Below, piece after piece: positions 1 to 8,675 of a stretch of 64,000 bases of DNA; position 1 is the first letter of the stretch; each line of letters begins with the position of its first letter. The stretch is taken from contig NZ_LXFU01000053.1 in NCBI RefSeq assembly GCF_001657485.1, forward strand, positions 103,378-167,377. Direction: 5' to 3'. The stretch is from Rhizobium sp. WYCCWR10014 (GTDB taxonomy: Bacteria > Pseudomonadota > Alphaproteobacteria > Rhizobiales > Rhizobiaceae). A program made the position numbers and the translations under genes. The notes beneath the pieces were generated by a model. It was not told the DNA's origin. It did no database searches and saw only the letters and a list, made by a program, of their open reading frames with translations.

Positions 1-28
1 GGCCCGGCTTTACAAGAGGAGGACGGTA

Positions 29-1282
29 ATGCTGACCCTGTCTGCGAAATTGAAGACCGCGAGCATCGTTGCGATCGCCGTGGCGTCACTATCGGCTACG
101 CCGGTTCTTGCTGAAGACATCACGCTCTGGACCCTCAACTTCGACAATAATGCTGCCAACACAGCTCTGAAGAAGGTGGCGACAGATTTTGAAGCCGCAA
201 ATCCCGGAACGCATGTCGAGATCGTCCAGCGCGCCGTCGACGAGCACAAGACCGCATTGCGCGTCGCTGCGGGCTCCGACAAAGGGCCTGACATTTATTT
301 CAGCTGGGCCGGCCTCGGCCTCGGCGGCGAATATGTGAAGGCCGGCCTGTCCCTTCCCCTCGACAAATATTATGCCGAGTACAAGTGGAGCGACGAATTG
401 TTGCCCTCGGCAGCGGCTTTCGCCGACCTCTATCCCGGCGGCAAGCACGGCGTTCCCTTCACCTTCAAGGGTGAGGCCGTCTATTACAACAAGAAGCTTT
501 TCGAACAGGCCGGCATCAAGGAAGAGCCGAAGACCTACGACGAATTCCTTGCCGCAGCCGACAAGCTGAAGGCTGCAGGCATCCCCGCATTCACCTTCGG
601 CGGCACGGTCAACTGGCACGTCATGCGCCTCATGGACGTTATCCTTGAGACGAAGTGCGGTGCTGAAAAGCACGATGCGCTGAAGGCGATGACGTTGGAC
701 TGGACCAAGGAACCCTGCGCGACGGAATCCTTCGCGGAGTTTGCGAAGTGGACGAAGGACTATACGCTGCAGCCATTCATGGGCATCGACAACAAGCAGT
801 CCTACAGCCTCTTCACCGCAGGCCGTGCGGCGATGATGCTCGAAGGCGACTGGCTGGTCAGCCAGCTTAACGGCTCCGGCGCCAATCTCGACGACTACGG
901 CATTTTCCCCTTCCCGACCAACACCGATCGTCTCTACGGTTTCGCCGAGTACAACTACATCAGCACCAAGAGCAAGAGCCCTGACGTAGCGGCGAAGTTC
1001 CTCGACTACTTCCTCTCGACGAAAGTCCAGCAGGACCTGCTCGGCCAGCTGAGTTCGACCTCCGTCAACAAGAACGTACAATATGCCAACCAGAAGCCGC
1101 TCGAGGCGGAATGGCTGGCGATCTTCCAGAAATACGGCAAAGTGTACATGAACGGCGACCAGGCGTTCCCGCTCGACGTCACGACGGAGTACTTCCGGGT
1201 CATCAACGATGTTGCTTCCGGCAACACCGAGCCGGCCGATGCGGCCAAGCAGTTGCAGAGCTTTATCGCAAGCCGAACCTGA
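29..1282 (+). CDS. Carbohydrate ABC transporter substrate-binding protein
   Basis: Periplasmic solute receptor of the family-1 (maltose/oligosaccharide) type, 417 aa. The first 28 residues form a Sec signal peptide with a hydrophobic core ending in PVLA, cleaved before EDITLW. The body has the usual SBP_bac_1 features: an early TLW segment, DIYFSWAG near residue 90 and a MMLEGDW segment near residue 275. An AGGAGG Shine-Dalgarno lies 8 bases before the ATG. It heads a five-gene operon with two permeases, a cytosolic glycosidase and an ATPase, so it probably binds an oligosaccharide or glycoside cleaved after import. The ligand cannot be read from sequence. The operon promoter lies outside the window. 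Confidence 0.93.
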   Translation: MLTLSAKLKTASIVAIAVASLSATPVLAEDITLWTLNFDNNAANTALKKVATDFEAANPGTHVEIVQRAVDEHKTALRVAAGSDKGPDIYFSWAGLGLGGEYVKAGLSLPLDKYYAEYKWSDELLPSAAAFADLYPGGKHGVPFTFKGEAVYYNKKLFEQAGIKEEPKTYDEFLAAADKLKAAGIPAFTFGGTVNWHVMRLMDVILETKCGAEKHDALKAMTLDWTKEPCATESFAEFAKWTKDYTLQPFMGIDNKQSYSLFTAGRAAMMLEGDWLVSQLNGSGANLDDYGIFPFPTNTDRLYGFAEYNYISTKSKSPDVAAKFLDYFLSTKVQQDLLGQLSSTSVNKNVQYANQKPLEAEWLAIFQKYGKVYMNGDQAFPLDVTTEYFRVINDVASGNTEPADAAKQLQSFIASRT

Positions 1283-1293
1283 TTCCTCCCGAG

Positions 1294-1331
1294 GTGCCAG
1301 TCGATCGACCCAGCTGTCGATCGACCGGCAC
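1294..1331 (+). promoter_or_regulatory. Long intercistronic hairpin between receptor and permease genes
   Basis: Arms at 1294-1309 and 1316-1331 pair over 16 positions with one A/C mismatch; the core GTCGATCGAC appears in both arms and the loop is 6 nt. No T-run follows. Such hairpins after the receptor gene of ABC operons commonly protect the upstream mRNA or attenuate read-through, giving more receptor than permease. That role is inferred here. Confidence 0.6.
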
Positions 1332-1375
1332 ATTCTTTCATCAGCTGGCAGCCGCTTCACTGCCAGGAGGAAAGC

Positions 1376-2275
1376 ATGTCACTTCGACAATCGACACATG
1401 ATCCGCGCGTACAAGCGCTCATCCTGCTCGTGCCGGCCCTGGCAATCTATGCCGTCTTCGCCCTCTATCCGATGCTCAATGTCGTCATCCTGAGCTTCCA
1501 GAAATGGAACGGGCTGGATCCGCAGCGGCAATTTGTAGGGCTTGCAAACTACTCGGCGATTTTCACGAAGGATCCTGTCTTCTGGGTTGCCTTCCGCAAT
1601 ACCGTCATCTGGACCTTGATGAGCCTGATCTTCCCGCCGATGGTCGGACTGCTGCTGGCGCTCAGCCTCAATCAGAAGATATTCGGGCGCAATGGCCTCA
1701 GGGCCATCTTCTATCTGCCGGTCATCATCGCGCCGATCGCCGTGGCCACCATGTGGAAGTGGATGTACGATCCGTTCTTCGGCCTTTTCAGCCAGCTTCT
1801 CACCTCGTGGGGCATGCAGGGCTGGATCAATGACTGGCTGGGCAACAGGGACATCGCCCTTTATTCCATTTTCGTCGCCTATCTCTGGCAGACGGTCGGC
1901 TTCTCGATGGTCCTGTTCCTGGCGGGCCTGCAGAATGTCTCTCAGACGCTCGTCGAGGCAGCGCGCATCGATGGCGCCGGCCGCTGGAAGGTGTTCAAGC
2001 ACGTGACATTGCCGGCCTTGCGCCCGACGATCACGATCGTTCTCGTTCTTTCCGTCATCTCGTCCCTGAAGGCTTTCGACATCGTCTATGGTCTGACGGG
2101 CGGCGGGCCGGCGCAGTCCACCCAGATGCTGGCGCTCTGGGCGTTCACGCAGGCGATGCAGATCTTCGATTTCGGACGAGGAGCGGCGATTTCGGTCGTG
2201 CTGCTGCTGATCACCATGGCCGTCGTCATTCCCTATCTCAAATGGACCCAGCAGCACGAGGAGGTCGAATCGTGA
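1376..2275 (+). CDS. Carbohydrate ABC transporter permease (MalF/UgpA type)
   Basis: Inner-membrane permease of 299 aa with about six hydrophobic segments. A short cytoplasmic N-terminus precedes the first helix (LILLVPALAIYAVFALYP, about residues 15-32). The EAA coupling loop, EAARIDGAG, starts near residue 194 and would contact the ATPase. GGAGG lies 7 bases before the ATG. The stop overlaps the GTG of the second permease, which suggests translational coupling and a heteromeric permease pair serving the receptor at 29-1282. Confidence 0.93.
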   Translation: MSLRQSTHDPRVQALILLVPALAIYAVFALYPMLNVVILSFQKWNGLDPQRQFVGLANYSAIFTKDPVFWVAFRNTVIWTLMSLIFPPMVGLLLALSLNQKIFGRNGLRAIFYLPVIIAPIAVATMWKWMYDPFFGLFSQLLTSWGMQGWINDWLGNRDIALYSIFVAYLWQTVGFSMVLFLAGLQNVSQTLVEAARIDGAGRWKVFKHVTLPALRPTITIVLVLSVISSLKAFDIVYGLTGGGPAQSTQMLALWAFTQAMQIFDFGRGAAISVVLLLITMAVVIPYLKWTQQHEEVES

Positions 2276-3156
2276 CAGCAGTACCGACCGACCAGACCGC
2301 AGTGGATTTGCAGGTCGAACCATCGTCGATGAAGCGGGATCCCATTCTGATCGGTCTCTGGATCACTCTTGTTGTCGTGGCGCTCGTCTGGGTCGCGCCA
2401 TTCGTCTTCATCGTGTTCACCTCCTTGAAGACGCCGGCGGCAGTGACGGGCACCGGCGCCTTCGTGCCGCCAACCGAGCTCGCTTTCGAAAACTACAGCG
2501 CTGCATGGAGCCGCGGCAACTTCGCAAGCTCCTTCTTCAACAGCGTCATCATAACCGTCATCAAGGTGCCGCTCGGGCTGATCCTTTCGGCGATGGCCGC
2601 CTATGCCCTTGCCAAGATCAAGCTGAAGATCACCAAGGCCCTGCTGCTGCTCGTCGTGTTCGGCACGATGATCCCCTTCCAGGTGATGCTTGCGCCGCTC
2701 TTTACCCTAGTCAATTCACTCGGCCTGATCGACACCTACCCCGGCGTCATCCTTCCCTACATCGCCTTCGGCGTTCCCTATCAGGTTTTCATCCTGCACG
2801 GCTTCTTCAAGAGCATTCCCAAGGAGCTGTCGGAAGCAGCCCTGATCGACGGTGCAAGCCACTTCATCATCTTCAGACGGATCTTTCTGCCGGTGTGCCT
2901 GCCCGTGCTCGCCGCACTGCTCATCCTCGACTTCGTCTCCACCTGGAACGAATTCGCCATGGCGCTGGTGCTGCTGCAGGATCAGCACATGTGGACCTTA
3001 CCGCTCGGCCTGATGTCCTTTCAGGGACAGTTCTCGAGCAATTACGGCCAGCTCAATGCGGCCATCGTGATGACCGTCCTGCCGGCGACGATCGTCTATC
3101 TCATCTTCCAGCGTTACTTCGTCTCTGGCCTGACCTCCGGCGCCGTCAAAGGCTAG
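2272..3156 (+). CDS. Carbohydrate ABC transporter permease (MalG/UgpE type)
   Basis: Second inner-membrane permease subunit, 294 aa. The start is the GTG at 2272, which overlaps the preceding stop by 4 bases (GTGA) and sits after a GGAGG; an in-frame start further upstream would run into the first permease. It has six predicted helices, the first around IGLWITLVVVALVWVAPF. The EAA loop reads SEAALIDGAS. The C-terminus SGLTSGAVKG is the typical tail of MalG-like permeases; the unrelated permease at 31621-32463 ends almost identically (GAMTSGAVKG). Confidence 0.92.
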   Translation: MTAVPTDQTAVDLQVEPSSMKRDPILIGLWITLVVVALVWVAPFVFIVFTSLKTPAAVTGTGAFVPPTELAFENYSAAWSRGNFASSFFNSVIITVIKVPLGLILSAMAAYALAKIKLKITKALLLLVVFGTMIPFQVMLAPLFTLVNSLGLIDTYPGVILPYIAFGVPYQVFILHGFFKSIPKELSEAALIDGASHFIIFRRIFLPVCLPVLAALLILDFVSTWNEFAMALVLLQDQHMWTLPLGLMSFQGQFSSNYGQLNAAIVMTVLPATIVYLIFQRYFVSGLTSGAVKG

Positions 3157-3190
3157 GGCCACGAAAAGCATTCCACGAGGAGAATATTCT

Positions 3191-4711
3191 ATGTCTGATG
3201 CAACAGTCGAAAAATGGGGCGTGTTCGAGGCCTCCTTTGATGGACCCTCCGGCGGCAATCCCTATCTCGACGTGGCATTCGATGCCGTGTTCACCCACAA
3301 GAGCCGCGAAGTCCGCGTGCCGGGCTTCTATGACGGCAACGGGACCTACCGTATCCGCTTCATGCCGGACATCGAAGGCGAGTGGTCGTTTCTGACCCGT
3401 TCCAAGACTGCTGCACTCGACGGCAAGACCGGCGCATTGACCGCGACCGAGCCTTCGACCGGCAATCACGGCCCGGTGCGCGTGCGCAACAAATTCCACT
3501 TCGCCTATGCCGACGGCACCCCATTCCTGTCCTTCGGGACGACCTGCTACGCCTGGACGCACCAGCCGCTCGACATGCAGAAGCAGACCCTCGAAACCCT
3601 CAGGAAGGCCCGCTTCAACAAGATGCGGATGGGCGTGTTTCCGAAGGATTATCCCTACAATGTCAACGAGCCGCTGCACGCCTGCTTCGAACGCGGAGCT
3701 GACGGAAAGGAAAACTTCGATCGCCCGAACCCCGCCTCGTTCCAGCACTTCGAAAAGCAGGTCGCAGCGCTCTGCCAGCTGGGGATCGAAGCCGATATCA
3801 TCATCTTCCACCCCTATGACCGGTGGGGCTATGCCGACATGTCGGCCGAACAGGATTTTCGCTATGTCGAATATCTGGCCGCTCGTCTCGCCGCCTACCG
3901 GAATGTCTGGTGGTCGCTTGCCAATGAATATGATTTCCTCATCGATACGAAGCCGATGGAGCAGTGGGATCGCTACTTCCACATCCTGGAAGAGAACGAC
4001 CCCTACCAGCACCTGCGCTCCATCCATAATGGCGACGTGACGGCGAATTTCGATCATCGCAAGCCGTGGGTGACGCACACCTGCATTCAAAACCCTGACG
4101 TCAAGCGGACACAGGAATGGCGCAATGCCTACGGCAAGCCTGTCGTCAACGACGAGCCCGAATATGAGGGTGACATCCTGCAGTCATGGGGCAATCTCAA
4201 TGCGCAGGAGCTCGTGCATCGCTTCTGGATCACCATGGCCCGCGGCGGTTATGCCGGCCATGGCGAAACCTATTCTCATCCCGAGGACCTGATCTGGTGG
4301 GCCAAAGGCGGGGAACTGCGCGGCGAAGCGTGGAAGCGCATCGCCTTCCTCCGGGACCTCCTGGAAGCCGATGTCAAGCACGGCCTCGAGCCGCTGGGCA
4401 TCATCGGCGAATGGCCATGGTCCCGCGTGTCGGGCGCGCGCGACGGCGACGGCGATTTCCGCCTGATTTATTTCGGCGAGCATCAGCCGGTGATCTGGTC
4501 CACGGGCCTGCCCGTCGACGGCGACGACTATGATGTCGATCTCATCGACACATGGGAGATGACGATCACGCCGGTGGAGAAGGTGGCGGCGCCCGTTCCG
4601 CATCCGACGCGTCATGGCTCGGTCGTGCGCGGCGGCAAGCCGGACGCGGCCTTCGGGGTCAAGATTCCGCGCAAGCCGTACCAGGCGCTGCGCGTGCGCA
4701 AGAAGCGCTAG
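3191..4711 (+). CDS. DUF5060/DUF4038-type glycoside hydrolase, cytosolic
   Basis: Predicted glycosidase of 506 aa. Residues 1-85 resemble the DUF5060 beta-sandwich (WGVFEASFDGP at the start, FYDGNGTYRIRF later). A TIM-barrel catalytic region follows (FLSFGTTCYAWTH, then FNKMRMGVFPKDY) and a DUF5605-like C-terminal sandwich. Two Glu candidates for acid/base and nucleophile lie in WWSLANEYDF and VVNDEPEYEGD. There is no signal peptide, so it should act on a substrate already imported by the flanking ABC system. AGGAG lies 8 bases before the ATG. Family is recognised with fair confidence; the glycosidic linkage is unknown, and apiosidase-like or related activity is only a possibility. Confidence 0.8.
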   Translation: MSDATVEKWGVFEASFDGPSGGNPYLDVAFDAVFTHKSREVRVPGFYDGNGTYRIRFMPDIEGEWSFLTRSKTAALDGKTGALTATEPSTGNHGPVRVRNKFHFAYADGTPFLSFGTTCYAWTHQPLDMQKQTLETLRKARFNKMRMGVFPKDYPYNVNEPLHACFERGADGKENFDRPNPASFQHFEKQVAALCQLGIEADIIIFHPYDRWGYADMSAEQDFRYVEYLAARLAAYRNVWWSLANEYDFLIDTKPMEQWDRYFHILEENDPYQHLRSIHNGDVTANFDHRKPWVTHTCIQNPDVKRTQEWRNAYGKPVVNDEPEYEGDILQSWGNLNAQELVHRFWITMARGGYAGHGETYSHPEDLIWWAKGGELRGEAWKRIAFLRDLLEADVKHGLEPLGIIGEWPWSRVSGARDGDGDFRLIYFGEHQPVIWSTGLPVDGDDYDVDLIDTWEMTITPVEKVAAPVPHPTRHGSVVRGGKPDAAFGVKIPRKPYQALRVRKKR

Positions 4712-4731
4712 AAGATGACAAGAGGTACGAA

Positions 4732-5802
4732 ATGTCTGGCTTGAGCATCAGAAACGTCAAGAAATCCTTCGGCACGGTCGACATCATCCATGGTGTCGAC
4801 GTCGAGATCGCCGACGGCGAATTTACCATTCTCGTCGGCCCCTCCGGCTGCGGCAAGTCGACATTGCTGCGCATGATTGCCGGGCTCGAGGATATCACCG
4901 CCGGTCAAATCAGCATTGACGGCCGGGTCGTGAACAATCTGCAGCCGAAGGATCGCGATATCGCGATGGTCTTCCAGAACTATGCGTTGTACCCGCAGAT
5001 GACGGTCTCCCAGAACATGGGATTTGCGCTCGAGCTCGCCGGGGTCAAGCGACCGGAAATCGAACAGAAGGTCGGTGAGGCTGCCGCAATTCTCGGATTG
5101 CAGCCGCTTCTCGATCGAAAGCCGGCTCAGCTGTCGGGCGGACAGCGGCAGCGCGTCGCGATGGGCCGCGCCATCGTTCGTGATCCGAAAGTCTTTCTCT
5201 TCGACGAGCCGCTGTCCAATCTGGATGCGAAACTGCGCGTGAAGATGAGGGCGGAGATCAAGGCTCTGCATCAGCGCCTGAAGACCACGATCGTTTACGT
5301 CACCCACGACCAGATCGAAGCCATGACTATGGCTGACAAGATCGTCGTGCTCCACGGCGGTCGCGTCGAACAGATTGGCACGCCGCTCGAACTCTACGAC
5401 CGACCACGCAATATCTTTGTTGCCGGTTTCCTCGGTTCCCCCGCGATGAACTTTCTCGAGGGAACCCTTGAGGGCGCAGGCAACCCGGTATTGTCGCTGC
5501 CGGGTGGGTCACGCGTCACGCTTTCGCGGGCTCCAGCCAATTCCGCCAAAAGACCGCTGACGTTGGGTATTCGTCCCGAAGACATCACCTTCGGTGGCGA
5601 AAACGGTGTGGATGCCGTGGTCAAGGTGGTCGAGCCCACCGGATCGGAAACCCATGTCGCCGTGGAGCTCGAAGGCAGGGAGTTGACATGGGTCGTTCGC
5701 GAACGTGTCGAGCTGGTTCCGGAACAGCTGGTGAAGCTTTCTTTCGAAACGGCCAAGGTTCACTTCTTCGACCGGGAGACGCAGCAGCGTTTGAGCGCCT
5801 GA
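4732..5802 (+). CDS. Sugar ABC transporter ATP-binding protein (UgpC/MsmK type)
   Basis: Nucleotide-binding subunit of 356 aa, the normal length for CUT1-type sugar importers. Walker A GPSGCGKST spans residues 36-44, the signature LSGGQ 134-138, Walker B ends in FDEP with D158 and E159, and the H-loop is in YVTHDQIEAMTMAD. The C-terminal third is the OB/TOBE regulatory domain (LGIRPEDI). The ATG at 4732 is used; earlier in-frame codons would overlap the hydrolase gene. It closes the operon and energises the two permeases. The paralogue at 28362-29423 has the same Walker A position. Confidence 0.94.
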   Translation: MSGLSIRNVKKSFGTVDIIHGVDVEIADGEFTILVGPSGCGKSTLLRMIAGLEDITAGQISIDGRVVNNLQPKDRDIAMVFQNYALYPQMTVSQNMGFALELAGVKRPEIEQKVGEAAAILGLQPLLDRKPAQLSGGQRQRVAMGRAIVRDPKVFLFDEPLSNLDAKLRVKMRAEIKALHQRLKTTIVYVTHDQIEAMTMADKIVVLHGGRVEQIGTPLELYDRPRNIFVAGFLGSPAMNFLEGTLEGAGNPVLSLPGGSRVTLSRAPANSAKRPLTLGIRPEDITFGGENGVDAVVKVVEPTGSETHVAVELEGRELTWVVRERVELVPEQLVKLSFETAKVHFFDRETQQRLSA

Positions 5803-5923
5803 CTAGGTCGCATCAGCAGGTCCGTCGAACGCGGAACCGGAATTTGCCCTTGCAGACGAAACGCTGACTTGTACTTTCTGGTCTCGCCAATAGGCTGTTG
5901 GTCGAAGACGAGGTAGCCAGGAC

Positions 5924-6433
5924 ATGCACATTCGAAGGGCCGTCTCTACTGACGCGGAGGAGCTGAGCAGTCTCCTGAACGAAATCATCCTTGCCGGCGG
6001 AACGACCGCGCTCGAGACTCCGCTTTCGGCTGCCGAGTTCGCGGACTGGTTCATCGATGGCGAGTTTCCTCTGACCTGCCATGTTGCAGAGCACGATCTG
6101 TCGCTCGTCGGCTTTCAGTCGCTCAGCCTATACGGCGACCCGCCGAAAGGCTTCGCCGACATCGCCACCTTTGCGCGTATGAGCCCAAGGACCCCAGGCG
6201 TCGGCAGCGCTCTTTTCCCCGCAACCCGAGCCGCGGCGGGAGAGCTCGGGCTCGAATTCATCAATGCGACCATCCGCGCCGACAATGTCAGCGGCCTTGG
6301 CTATTACGCAAAGATGGGCTTCGAGACCTATGACCGCCTGGTCCAGGTTCCGCTTCAGGACGGGACGCCCGTCGACAGGATCAAGAAGCGTTTCAGAATA
6401 GACGCTGGGTATCGCGCGACAGCTCATTCCTGA
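5924..6433 (+). CDS. GNAT-family N-acetyltransferase
   Basis: Single-domain acetyltransferase of 169 aa. It starts MHIRRAVSTDAEELSSLL, the usual GNAT beta1-alpha1 pattern. The acetyl-CoA region is around PGVGSALFPATRAAAGELG, followed by INATIRADNVSGLGYYAKMGFETYDR, where the GLGYYAKMGF element is a standard GNAT signature. The first GxG/A loop is degenerate (TPGVGSAL rather than RGxGxG). It probably acetylates a small molecule or antibiotic-like amine. It stands alone, 120 bases after the ABC operon, with no clear partner. Confidence 0.8.
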   Translation: MHIRRAVSTDAEELSSLLNEIILAGGTTALETPLSAAEFADWFIDGEFPLTCHVAEHDLSLVGFQSLSLYGDPPKGFADIATFARMSPRTPGVGSALFPATRAAAGELGLEFINATIRADNVSGLGYYAKMGFETYDRLVQVPLQDGTPVDRIKKRFRIDAGYRATAHS

Positions 6434-6743
6434 ACGTGTCGATGGCGCAGTCGAAGTACTTTGCATTCAAGGGCCGGACCGCCTCAGCCTTGGCCAGCGT
6501 CGCCTGCTGCGGAGACCGAGAGCCCGATGCTGTCTCTCCGCAAGTCACACTTTGATGTGTGGCGACAAGGTCAAATTATGTAGCCTGCGAAATATTAACA
6601 TCATGAAGTAACAAGGTAGTTTTCCATAAAGGAAGAGAATTGGCATTTAGCTTCCGTCACGAGTTCTCTCCCCCAAACATCAAACATCCGGGATGGAGAT
6701 GGATTTGGAGCCGCAAAGACGTAAAAAGGAACAGATCAAAGCC
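6434..6743. other. Intergenic, 310 bp, with a possible gene remnant on the minus strand
   Basis: No complete gene is visible. The minus strand stays open from about 6515 to a stop at 6393-6395, overlapping the end of the acetyltransferase gene, and reads protein-like (for example LNAKYFDCAIDTFRNEL). No start, Shine-Dalgarno or upstream domain was found, so it may be the tail of a lost gene. The AT-rich part at 6570-6640 probably carries the promoter for the methyltransferase gene; no exact promoter is claimed. Confidence 0.35.
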
Positions 6744-7655
6744 ATGTCCGGAGATTTGCTCATGCCGACTGCGATGTTCACGGCCGACGAACTGGCGGTG
6801 ATCCGCCGCGCTTACGCCCATCAGGTGGTGGCAACCGCCGCAACGACGAACCCGCGGATCGAAGCTGCCTTTGCCACCGTCCCGCGCGAAAAATTCCTCG
6901 GTGCGCCGCCTTGGCAGATCGCCAATCTGGGCGGCGGATATCGCCCCCTCCCCTCCTCCGACCTGGTTCTGGCCTATCAGGACGTGCTATTCGCCCTGCA
7001 GTCCGACAAGGGCGTCAACAATGGCAGTCCGTCACTGCATGCTCGGCTCCTGGCTGAGCTGGACATCCAAATCGGCGATCGCATCGCCCATATCGGTGCC
7101 GGCACCGGCTATTACAGCGCCATTCTTTCAGAGCTTGTCGGCGCTTCAGGCCATGTCTATGCCGTCGAGATGGATCCCGATCTGGCTGCCCACGCTCAAG
7201 CAGCGCTTGCTGATCGGGCCAATGTCAGCGTCGTTAACGCCGACGGCAGTCAATGGCCGCAGCAAGAGGTGGATGCGATCTATGTGAATTTCGCCGTCGC
7301 GCGGCCCGCGGAACCCTGGATCGAACGGCTTCGGCCTGGAGGGCGCCTGGTGCTGCCGCTCGGCGTACCGCGCCAGGACCGACCGCCGAAGGGCGGCCGT
7401 CATGCATCCCATGGTGCTGCGCTTCGTATTGAGCGCGGCGAGGGTGGATTTGCGGCGCGTTGGATCGGTACAGCTTATTTCGTCTGCGCCAATGGTGGAT
7501 TGACAATCGACGATAACGAGATCGACGCGCTGACCGCCGCCTTCAGGCGCGGCGGCATCGAGTTCGTCAAAAGCCTGATCTGGAAGACGGAGCCACGGAT
7601 AGGGCGCTGCTGGCATATCGGCGACCAATGGGCGCTCTGCTATGACGACGTCTGA
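6744..7655 (+). CDS. SAM-dependent methyltransferase, protein-isoaspartate methyltransferase-like
   Basis: Protein of 303 aa from the ATG at 6744, preceded by AAAGGA at a reasonable distance; an in-frame ATG at 6693 would give 320 aa. The N-terminal helices include IEAAFATVPREKFLG, the pattern found in L-isoaspartyl methyltransferases (Pcm). Motif I is IGAGTGYYSAIL and the acidic SAM ligand lies in VYAVEMDPDLAAHA. The C-terminal part (about residues 210-303) is longer than in ordinary Pcm, so this is a Pcm-like enzyme whose substrate is not certain. It is monocistronic. Confidence 0.75.
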   Translation: MSGDLLMPTAMFTADELAVIRRAYAHQVVATAATTNPRIEAAFATVPREKFLGAPPWQIANLGGGYRPLPSSDLVLAYQDVLFALQSDKGVNNGSPSLHARLLAELDIQIGDRIAHIGAGTGYYSAILSELVGASGHVYAVEMDPDLAAHAQAALADRANVSVVNADGSQWPQQEVDAIYVNFAVARPAEPWIERLRPGGRLVLPLGVPRQDRPPKGGRHASHGAALRIERGEGGFAARWIGTAYFVCANGGLTIDDNEIDALTAAFRRGGIEFVKSLIWKTEPRIGRCWHIGDQWALCYDDV

Positions 7656-8429
7656 GCGATCCGCCCGCCGGCTCCGCAAAACCGACCGTCCATCTCTGCG
7701 GCGAACGGGAGCGACGTAGCCCGCCGCAGCACCGGAGCGCTTGACGTCCTCGACACCATCCTTCTTCCTTTGACCGGCGCGATCAGCGAGCCGCACGTCC
7801 GACCGACGGTGACGTCGCAACCACAAACATCAGGCGCAAGGGATGGGCGACAACACGCTCAGAGCGCCGACCTCGGAGCTTGGTCCAGGCTCGCCACCGG
7901 CACCCTTCCCTCCCCGCTGCTGGAGCGCCCGCGGCGGAAATCCACATCCATCATCTCTCTGATTCAGCCAGCGCCCAGCATGGATCTGAGCCACGGCAAT
8001 CGACGGAGATCGAGATGGGATTGGGCGCCGACGGCGTACTGACTTGCAGTGGCCAGCGCGCAGCAGATATGGCGCACCGACAGCTGACTCGATCGGCTCC
8101 AATAGACTGGCTCGACATGACTAGGGCATTGCACGCCTCCTCTTGGCAGGCGCCGCACAGACCGACGGCTGAGATCAGCAAGCGGCGGCGGCCGCGCCAT
8201 CGTCGATCGGGTGGCGCTCTTGGCGCATGGCTTGCTCGCCAGCGACCTCACGCGACAACCACGCGCGGCTCTCCTGCTGTTGGCGACGCGGCGGTCGCGG
8301 CACAAATCGGCAGCGCAGACAACCCATCGCCGCCCCAAGCCTCCCTGACCTCGACAGATCTCGCGAAGTCGGATCGACACGAATGGAAAGTGAGGATGCG
8401 CTGCCTGCCCGGCGGCGGGTTGCCAGAAT

Positions 8430-8465
8430 GACAAAAGCCCGGCGCGGGAGAGATGCGCCGGGCTT
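8430..8465 (-). terminator. Intrinsic terminator of the small RNA
   Basis: A perfect 11-bp stem (8455-8465 with 8435-8445, AAGCCCGGCGC) encloses a 9-nt loop. On the minus strand it runs into TTTTGTC, the expected U-rich tail. On the plus strand no T-run follows, so it terminates minus-strand transcripts. Confidence 0.85.
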
Positions 8466-8545
8466 CGATAGTGACCGACAGCCTGGGAGGAGAAGTGCCG
8501 TCCGTCGGACCGAAGCGGCCAGGAGGGGAAAGCGCTTCGGTCCAT
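8432..8545 (-). ncRNA. Small RNA with anti-Shine-Dalgarno loops, alpha-r14 (NfeR)/'cuckoo' type
   Basis: Read on the minus strand, three hairpins follow one another. The first has an 11-bp perfect stem (8533-8543 with 8507-8517) and a loop containing CCCCUCCU. The second has a 6-bp stem (8497-8502 with 8477-8482) and a loop containing CUCCUCCC. The third is the terminator stem. In hairpin 2 the minus-strand RNA forms a G-U pair where the plus strand would have an A/C mismatch, so the minus strand is the transcribed one. Length about 114 nt, exposed CUCCUCCC loops and the final terminator match the rhizobial alpha-r14 sRNAs (S. meliloti NfeR1 family), which pair with ribosome-binding sites of mRNAs, often for transporters. 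A CTTGAA, 17 bases, TTACCT promoter lies just upstream (about 8578-8550). Confidence 0.75.
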
Positions 8546-8659
8546 CACGAGGTAATGTCGCAATGCGGCAAATTCAAGCCTGGGAGTTGCCGCGGATGTC
8601 TCAGACGAAGTGCCAGGCAAGCACAGCCTTCTCTCGCACGCGATCAGGGCTAGGCGAGG

Positions 8660-8675
8660 GTTGTCCGCGGACAAC
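8660..8675. repeat. 16-bp palindrome GTTGTCCGCGGACAAC, copy 1 (parS-like)
   Basis: A perfect dyad that fits the GTTNNNNGCNNNNAAC consensus for the RepB-binding parS sites of repABC plasmids. It lies about 80-115 bp upstream of the small RNA's promoter region. No repABC genes are in the window. It could be a plasmid centromere site or an operator for another dimeric regulator. Confidence 0.55.

Noticed and set aside
89..1360. Long minus-strand open frame of about 420 codons opposite the first receptor gene
   Set aside because: It is an antisense shadow of a gene with a clear signal peptide and family motifs; the translation is Arg/Glu/Val-rich with no family.
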